The notes under the pieces were generated by a model. It was given only the letters and a program-made list of their open reading frames with translations. It was not told where the DNA came from and did no database searches. A stretch of 6,274 nucleotides of DNA from JAAZMA01 sp036720245. Its GTDB lineage: Bacteria; Bacillota; Clostridia; Tissierellales; Tepidimicrobiaceae. Location of the stretch: the NCBI GenBank assembly GCA_036720245.1, contig DAIMNI010000092.1, forward strand, positions 1-6,274, in the 5' to 3' direction. The translations under genes and the position numbers were made by a program. This document shows positions 6,119 to 6,274 of this stretch, piece after piece. How positions within the stretch are numbered: position 1 is the stretch's first letter; the number at the start of each line of letters is the position of its first letter.

Positions 6119-6186
6119 AAACTTAATTGCAAGATTAAATTAGACCTTTCTTGCATGCAATCTAATTTAGTTTTACAATTAAGTTT
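6119..6186. repeat. Long imperfect inverted repeat (26-bp arms, 16-bp loop)
   Basis: Arms 6119-6144 and 6161-6186 match at 23 of 26 positions: ACTTAATTG near the outer ends and TAAATTAGA at the inner ends pair exactly. The loop includes the perfect palindrome TTGCATGCAA (6151-6160). A further ATGAAAA (6101-6107) and TTTTCAT (6184-6190) could extend the pairing. It lies about 35 bp upstream of the -35 box. The arms are very AT-rich and lack long T-runs (TTTGTT on one side, TTTTCATT on the other), so it is at best a weak terminator of an upstream gene; a protein-binding cruciform-like element is the alternative. Confidence 0.6.
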
Positions 6187-6274
6187 TCATTATATCCAAA
6201 TATTTTATATCATAATGGTATTGCCCTTCTCCCAACTTTTAATTAAAATTGCAATATTAAAAATCTATCATCTA

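Larger units (their letters stand above)
5972..6274. other. Regulatory region upstream of the operon, no gene
   Basis: These 303 bases hold no supported gene. From the operon outward they contain the IIA ribosome binding site, an AT-rich leader, three related 12-bp half-sites around a sigma-A promoter, and a long AT-rich inverted repeat (6119-6186). Beyond that is a tail (6187-6274) with an imperfect palindrome centred on TTGCAA (6243-6260). On the minus strand one frame is open from the right edge for nine codons and stops at 6245-6243, so the tail could hold the very end of an upstream gene, but nine codons identify nothing. Confidence 0.6.

Noticed and set aside
6079..6120. Catabolite-responsive (cre) site near the promoter
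   Set aside because: The AT-rich stretches lack the central CG and flanking bases of the cre consensus.
6215..6274. Plus-strand ATG with a frame open to the right edge (MVLPFSQLLIKIAILKIYHL)
   Set aside because: No ribosome binding site precedes the ATG, the sequence is only 20 codons, and the composition is that of translated AT-rich noncoding DNA.
5972..6274. Sigma-54 (-24/-12) promoter and LevR-type control, common for mannose-family PTS operons
   Set aside because: No GG-N10-GC element with the expected flanks was found on the minus strand, while a consensus sigma-A promoter is present.

Overview
The window is A+T-rich DNA typical of a low-G+C Firmicute, probably an anaerobic clostridial lineage. 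The support is AT-rich codon use, strong AGGAGG-type ribosome binding sites, a mannose-family PTS, and MupG/MurQ/RpiR proteins that look Firmicute-like. All genes lie on the minus strand and form one tightly packed operon read from right to left; the last gene runs off the left edge.

Layout in transcription order: a regulatory region (about 6274-5972) with a long inverted repeat, a consensus-like sigma-A promoter, and operator-like half-sites in and just downstream of the promoter; PTS IIA (5971-5555); IIC (5486-4719); IID (4726-3920); a stem-loop; IIB (3821-3330); a beta-lactamase-fold serine hydrolase without a signal peptide (3327-2284); MupG, 6-phospho-N-acetylmuramidase (2262-1177); MurQ, MurNAc-6-phosphate etherase (about 1208-282); and the N-terminus of an RpiR/MurR-type regulator (149-1).

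Together the genes describe peptidoglycan (muropeptide) recovery. A PTS would import and 6-phosphorylate a MurNAc-containing sugar. The serine hydrolase, related to the B. subtilis YbbE/AmiE and E. coli YfeW proteins of mur operons, could trim peptide. MupG would split MurNAc-6P-GlcNAc into MurNAc-6P and GlcNAc. MurQ would convert MurNAc-6P to GlcNAc-6P and D-lactate. The RpiR protein probably senses MurNAc-6P and controls the operon.

The most notable point is the transporter. The known MurNAc importer MurP belongs to the glucose PTS family and is absent here; a four-subunit mannose-family PTS takes its place. Together with the apparently cytoplasmic serine hydrolase, this suggests a variant recovery route that may take up MurNAc disaccharides or even peptide-bearing sugars. 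The substrate is inferred from context and not shown by the sequence.
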